A stretch of 7,713 nt of DNA from Thauera sp. (GTDB lineage: Bacteria; Pseudomonadota; Gammaproteobacteria; Burkholderiales; Rhodocyclaceae), in contig DMCZ01000187.1 of the NCBI GenBank assembly GCA_003446655.1, positions 1 to 7,713 of the forward strand. The letters are read 5' to 3'. Each line of letters opens with the position of its first letter. Within the stretch, counting starts at the first letter, position 1. Shown piece after piece: positions 6,092 through 7,713 of this stretch. The notes below the pieces were generated by a model. It saw only the letters and a program-made list of their open reading frames with translations, made no database searches and was not told the DNA's origin. A program made the translations under genes and the position numbers.

Positions 6092-6133
6092 GGGGTGTGC
6101 CGGGTGCCGTTCGCGGAACGGGTGGCACACCCC
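6092..6133. promoter_or_regulatory. Nested inverted repeat upstream of tetR (leader hairpin or operator)
   Basis: Outer arms GGGGTGTGCC (6092-6101) and GGCACACCCC (6124-6133) are perfectly complementary. Inside them CCGTTC (6107-6112) and GAACGG (6116-6121) form a second perfect stem around GCG. The structure lies 12 bases before the tetR start and within its probable leader, next to the Shine-Dalgarno sequence. It could act as an RNA hairpin that limits tetR translation or as a protein binding site in DNA. There is no T run, so it does not look like a terminator. Confidence 0.6.
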
Positions 6134-6149
6134 GGTGTCTTGAAATATC

Positions 6150-6178
6150 TTGCGATGCAGCAAACGATAACATAGAAT
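6150..6178 (+). promoter_or_regulatory. Predicted sigma-70 promoter for the RND pump genes
   Basis: TTGCGA (6150-6155) and TAGAAT (6173-6178) are spaced by 17 bases, matching four of six and five of six consensus positions. The site lies in an AT-rich patch (about 6140-6210) that stands out in GC-rich DNA. It would start transcription near 6185, leaving a leader of roughly 95 bases before the adaptor gene. A perfect TATAAT at 6191-6196 is an alternative -10 but has no convincing -35. Confidence 0.5.
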
Positions 6179-6192
6179 GAGCGTTCGATCTA
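6173..6192. promoter_or_regulatory. Candidate TetR operator overlapping the pump promoter
   Basis: TAGAATGAGC-GTTCGATCTA is an imperfect palindrome in which 7 of 10 base pairs match (TAGAnnGAnC against GnTCnnTCTA). It covers the predicted -10 box, a usual place for a TetR-type operator. A wider inverted repeat also exists, TAGAATG (6173-6179) against CATTCTA (6200-6206), and AATGAGCG is repeated directly at 6176 and 6206. Which of these, if any, the repressor binds cannot be told from sequence. Confidence 0.35.
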
Positions 6193-6278
6193 TAATAACC
6201 ATTCTAATGAGCGGGAAATCAGGCCGCGATCACCCATCGCTCGCCGTGATTGCCGCGCTTCGCGTTCACGAGGCTCCA

Positions 6279-7484
6279 ATGAAGATCACACCCCAACCCC
6301 GATTCAGGTCCGCTGCCGTGGTGGCGCTGGGCGCCCTGTTCCTTGCCGCGTGCAGTGGCGGCAAGGAACAGGGTGTCGCGCAGGGCGCCGGCGGGCCGCC
6401 GCAGGCGCCTGCGGTGACGGTGATGACGGTGGCGACCAGCTCCGTCCCGATGGTCGTCGAACTCCCCGGCCGCACCACGCCCTACCTGATCGCCGAGCTG
6501 CGCCCTCAGGTCACCGGCATCGTCACCCAGCGCGCCTTCAATGAAGGCAGCGAGGTCAAGGCGGGCCAGGTGCTCTATCGCATCGACGACGCGCCCTACC
6601 AGGCCGCCCACGACAGCGCCAAGGCCGCGCTCGCGCGCGCCGAGGCCAATGCCCAGGTCGCCCGCATCAAGGCCGAGCGCCACGCCGCCCTGGCGAAGAT
6701 CGAGGCAGTCAGCAAGCAGGCCAACGACGACGCCCAGGCCGCGCTCAAGCAGGCCCAGGCCGAGGTCGCCGCCGCCCGGGCCGCGCTCGACAAGGCCAGG
6801 ATCGACCTCGACTACACCCGGCTCAAGTCGCCGATCTCCGGCCGCATCGGCCGTTCGACGGTCACCGCCGGCGCGCTCGTGACCGCCAACCAGGCGCAGG
6901 CGCTCGCCACCGTGCAGCAGCTCGACCCGATCTACGTCGACCTGACCCAGTCCAGCGCCGAGATGCTGCGCCTGCGCCGCGAGATCGCCGCCGGCCGCCT
7001 GCAGGCGGGCGCCAAGGGCGAGGTGCCGGTGAAGCTGATCCTCGAGGACGGCAGCGAGTACGCCGCCGAGGGCCGCCTGGCGCTGTCGGAAGTCACCGTG
7101 GACGAGGGTACCGGCAGCGTGACCCTGCGCGCCCAGTTCCCCAACGCCGACGGCGTGCTGCTGCCCGGCATGTACGTGCGCGCCCGCCTGCCCCAGGGCA
7201 CGCGCAGCGAGGCGATCCGGGTGCCGCACAAGGCGCTGTCGCGCGACCCGCGCGGCAACGCGCTGGTGATGCTGGTCGATGCCGAGGGCAAGGTCGAGGC
7301 GCGTCCGGTGCAGGTCGCGCAGTCGCTCGGCTCGGACTGGGTGGTGACCAGCGGCCTGGCGGCCGGCGAGCGCATCATCGTCGAGGGCCTGCAGAAGATC
7401 CGGCCGGGTGCGACGGTGCAGGCGCAGGAGGCGGGGGCCAGCCCCCCGGCTGCCGGCCAGGCGCCCGCGGCCAAGGCCAGCTGA
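6279..7484 (+). CDS. RND efflux periplasmic adaptor lipoprotein (AcrA/MexA family)
   Basis: The protein has 401 residues. It links the inner-membrane RND pump to an outer-membrane channel. A lipoprotein signal occupies 1-25, with hydrophobic VVALGALF and lipobox LAAC (Cys25 lipidated). Next come beta-barrel and lipoyl segments (about 53-108, with LRPQVTGIV and EGSEVKAGQVLYRIDD), an Ala/Lys/Glu-rich coiled-coil hairpin (about 112-178), the second lipoyl half (LDYTRLKSPISGRIG, 177-191), and barrel and membrane-proximal domains with LLPGMYVRARLP. The start at ATG 6279 has GAGG at 6270-6273 and begins a proper lipoprotein signal. An upstream in-frame ATG at 6177 lies inside the promoter region and is rejected. 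The stop is 11 bases before the pump gene, and the two are surely one operon. Substrates are unknown; by family they would be drugs, solvents or similar toxic compounds. Confidence 0.95.
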   Translation: MKITPQPRFRSAAVVALGALFLAACSGGKEQGVAQGAGGPPQAPAVTVMTVATSSVPMVVELPGRTTPYLIAELRPQVTGIVTQRAFNEGSEVKAGQVLYRIDDAPYQAAHDSAKAALARAEANAQVARIKAERHAALAKIEAVSKQANDDAQAALKQAQAEVAAARAALDKARIDLDYTRLKSPISGRIGRSTVTAGALVTANQAQALATVQQLDPIYVDLTQSSAEMLRLRREIAAGRLQAGAKGEVPVKLILEDGSEYAAEGRLALSEVTVDEGTGSVTLRAQFPNADGVLLPGMYVRARLPQGTRSEAIRVPHKALSRDPRGNALVMLVDAEGKVEARPVQVAQSLGSDWVVTSGLAAGERIIVEGLQKIRPGATVQAQEAGASPPAAGQAPAAKAS

Positions 7485-7495
7485 GGTAGGCGACC

Positions 7496-7713
7496 ATGGC
7501 CCGTTTCTTCATCGACCGACCCATCTTCGCGTGGGTCATCGCCATCGTCATCATGCTGGCGGGCGCGCTGTCCATCCAGCAGCTGCCGGTGTCCCAGTAC
7601 CCCTCGATCGCCCCGCCTGCGATCGTCATCAACGCCAAGTACCCCGGCGCCTCCGCCAAGGCGGTGGAAGACTCGGTGACGCAGATCATCGAGCAGAAGC
7701 TCACCGGCCTCGA
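7496..7713 (+). CDS. RND efflux pump, inner-membrane transporter (AcrB/MexB type, HAE1), 3' truncated by the window
   Basis: The first 72 codons of a protein that is normally about 1040-1050 residues. The N-terminus MARFFIDRPIFAWVIAIVIM, then ALSIQQLPVSQYPSIAPP, is the hallmark start of hydrophobe/amphiphile efflux RND pumps. It has the FFIDRPIFA amphipathic segment, the first transmembrane helix at about 10-28, and the beginning of the periplasmic porter domain (YPGASAKAVEDSVTQIIEQKLTGLD). GAGG at 7483-7486, overlapping the adaptor stop, serves as ribosome binding site before ATG 7496. The pump uses proton motive force to export toxic compounds with the upstream adaptor and an outer-membrane factor not seen here. 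The gene runs off the right edge, so its integrity and any downstream channel gene cannot be assessed. Confidence 0.95.
   Translation, partial: MARFFIDRPIFAWVIAIVIMLAGALSIQQLPVSQYPSIAPPAIVINAKYPGASAKAVEDSVTQIIEQKLTGL

Noticed and set aside
6081..6173. Longer tetR start at 6173 adding 31 residues
   Set aside because: The extra residues are Pro/Arg-rich, are read through a nested hairpin and overlap promoter-like sequence. The start at 6080 has a Shine-Dalgarno sequence and places the HTH at the usual distance from the N-terminus.
6177..6278. Longer adaptor start at 6177 adding 34 residues
   Set aside because: It would overlap the predicted -10 element and push the lipoprotein signal inward; ATG 6279 has GAGG upstream and begins a canonical signal peptide.
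6219..7229. A 336-codon minus-strand ORF antisense to the adaptor lipoprotein
   Set aside because: Gly/His/Leu-rich shadow without motifs; the adaptor frame has a lipobox and lipoyl domains.

Overview
The window looks like a chromosomal stretch of a high-GC Proteobacterium. I favour a betaproteobacterium of the Rhodocyclales type (Thauera/Azoarcus-like), judging from the very GC-rich codon use, the TRAP and RND gene families, and the extragenic repeats. That assignment is inference; the sequence carries no rRNA or other marker gene. The first 20 bases are not genomic: they contain the 19-bp Tn5/Nextera mosaic end, so the left edge is an untrimmed library adapter and the first gene is cut there.

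Layout: (1) Positions 21-2142, plus strand, hold a tightly packed three-gene run: the C-terminal part of a membrane-bound metal-dependent hydrolase-like protein, a membrane-anchored thioredoxin-fold protein with a CPIC active site (TlpA/ScsD type), and an alpha/beta hydrolase. (2) Positions 2294-5381, plus strand, hold a complete TRAP transporter in the order binding protein (dctP), small permease (dctQ), large permease (dctM). A REP-like inverted doublet lies between dctP and dctQ, and a 28-codon ORF is coupled by overlapping stop/start codons to both dctQ and dctM. (3) Positions 5457-6080, minus strand, hold a TetR-family repressor convergent with dctM. (4) Positions 6279-7713, plus strand, hold a lipoprotein periplasmic adaptor and the first 72 codons of an RND (AcrB/MexB-type) pump, divergent from the tetR gene.

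How they work together: the TRAP genes encode one complete secondary importer that captures an organic anion in the periplasm and moves it in with a cation gradient; its substrate cannot be read from the sequence. The TetR/adaptor/RND set is the usual arrangement of a locally repressed tripartite efflux pump, and an AT-rich intergenic patch between them carries promoter- and operator-like elements. The first three genes look co-transcribed, but a shared role is not evident.

The non-coding structure is the most notable part. Two identical 25-nt palindromes flank the TRAP block in opposite orientation. Three copies of a REP-like sequence occur, two as an inverted pair between dctP and dctQ and one inside the reading frame of the thioredoxin-like gene. 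A nested hairpin sits just upstream of the tetR start. I found no CRISPR array, tRNA, rRNA, transposase gene or clear novel defence or metabolic system.
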